64,000 bases of DNA from positions 20,702-84,701 of the forward strand of contig NZ_JACNMM010000016.1 of NCBI RefSeq assembly GCF_020529025.1. Direction: 5' to 3'. This document shows positions 63,883 to 64,000 of this stretch, piece by piece. The stretch comes from Oceaniglobus trochenteri. GTDB taxonomy: Bacteria > Pseudomonadota > Alphaproteobacteria > Rhodobacterales > Rhodobacteraceae. The first letter of the stretch is position 1, and every line of letters begins with the position of its first letter. The notes under the pieces are model-generated. The model was not told the DNA's origin, ran no database searches, and saw nothing but the letters and a program-made list of their open reading frames with translations. Position numbers and translations under genes: made by a program.

Positions 63883-64000
63883 TCAGTTTGAAATATCTTT
63901 TTTCGCGCGGGGTTTGTAGGGGCCACGCTTCATGGGCGCAGCGTCCTCCGCCTTTTCCACCAGCGCTACGATATCATCAACAGTCCAAGGCGATGCGACA
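63883..64000 (-). CDS. C-terminal end of an unidentified protein, possibly a transposase (5' part outside window)
   Basis: An open frame enters from the right edge and stops at 63883-63885. The last 38 residues include ASPWTVDDIVALVEKAED and end KRGPYKPRAKKDISN. A W-T-x-D-D/E-I-V-x-L-V pattern followed by a basic KRGPYK tail recalls the ends of some IS1-like transposases, but this is only a faint resemblance. Confidence 0.4.
   Translation of the reverse strand, partial: VASPWTVDDIVALVEKAEDAAPMKRGPYKPRAKKDISN

Overview
The window is GC-rich chromosomal DNA of an alphaproteobacterium, almost certainly order Rhodobacterales (family Rhodobacteraceae in the broad sense). The evidence is gene content: a b-type ATP synthase subunit ending an F0 operon, a GT14/DUF5928 glycosyltransferase beside a sulfotransferase, an Hsp20-DUF1150 pair, a taurine-pyruvate aminotransferase, an xsc-soeABC cluster, a cyanide-insensitive-type bd oxidase with a DUF2474 micro-protein, and short intergenic repeats of a kind I associate with this family. 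No rRNA, tRNA or CRISPR array was seen.

Layout. 1-8.7 kb: end of atpF, a GntR/FadR regulator, an OmpA-like lipoprotein, an Ada-like methyltransferase, nth and a PfkB kinase (overlapping), a secreted GYF_2 protein, and a sulfotransferase divergent from a GT14 enzyme and a HIT protein. 8.7-11.5 kb: an intact IS110-family element followed by a decayed IS5-family transposase. 11.5-15.8 kb: a copper-handling group (CopC-CopD fusion, YcnI, DUF2946) and an ArsR/SRPBCC/VOC group. 15.9-23.1 kb: a TIM-barrel isomerase-like protein and a calcineurin-type phosphodiesterase, converging on a five-gene oligopeptide-type ABC transporter. 23.4-26.5 kb: a small zinc-finger protein and polA. 26.6-40.2 kb: a galactoside regulon with a sugar ABC transporter, alpha-galactosidase, beta-galactosidase, mutarotase, and most of the De Ley-Doudoroff route from galactose to pyruvate plus glyceraldehyde-3-phosphate, with a divergent IclR regulator and transporter ATPase. 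40.3-46.8 kb: sulfonate and sulfite metabolism (xsc, soeA, soeB, soeC). 46.8-50.7 kb: a VOC protein, purE-purK, a secreted lipase-like hydrolase and an EamA exporter. 50.8-52.9 kb: groESL with a CIRCE operator and a readable promoter. 53-56.6 kb: a PAS-GAF-GGDEF protein, DUF2750, DUF2161 and a family II pyrophosphatase. 57-59.5 kb: cydA-cydB plus a 31-residue DUF2474 protein. 59.5-64 kb: an RraA-like protein, taurine-pyruvate aminotransferase, DUF465, Hsp20-DUF1150, a cation diffusion facilitator, and the truncated end of a further gene.

How the genes work together. Two catabolic programmes dominate. Galactosides enter through the ABC transporter, are cut by the GH36 and GH42 enzymes, and free galactose is oxidised by an SDR dehydrogenase, opened by a lactonase, phosphorylated by DgoK and split by DgoA; the galactonate dehydratase step is not in the window. 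Taurine can be transaminated by Tpa to sulfoacetaldehyde, cleaved by Xsc to acetyl phosphate and sulfite, and the sulfite oxidised at the membrane by SoeABC; no pta or taurine transporter is present here.

The most unusual features are a palindrome carried in frame inside the alpha-galactosidase gene, two families of short intergenic repeats (one pair facing each other as a 19-bp inverted repeat), an intrinsic terminator inside the peptide-transporter operon, and several readable operators.
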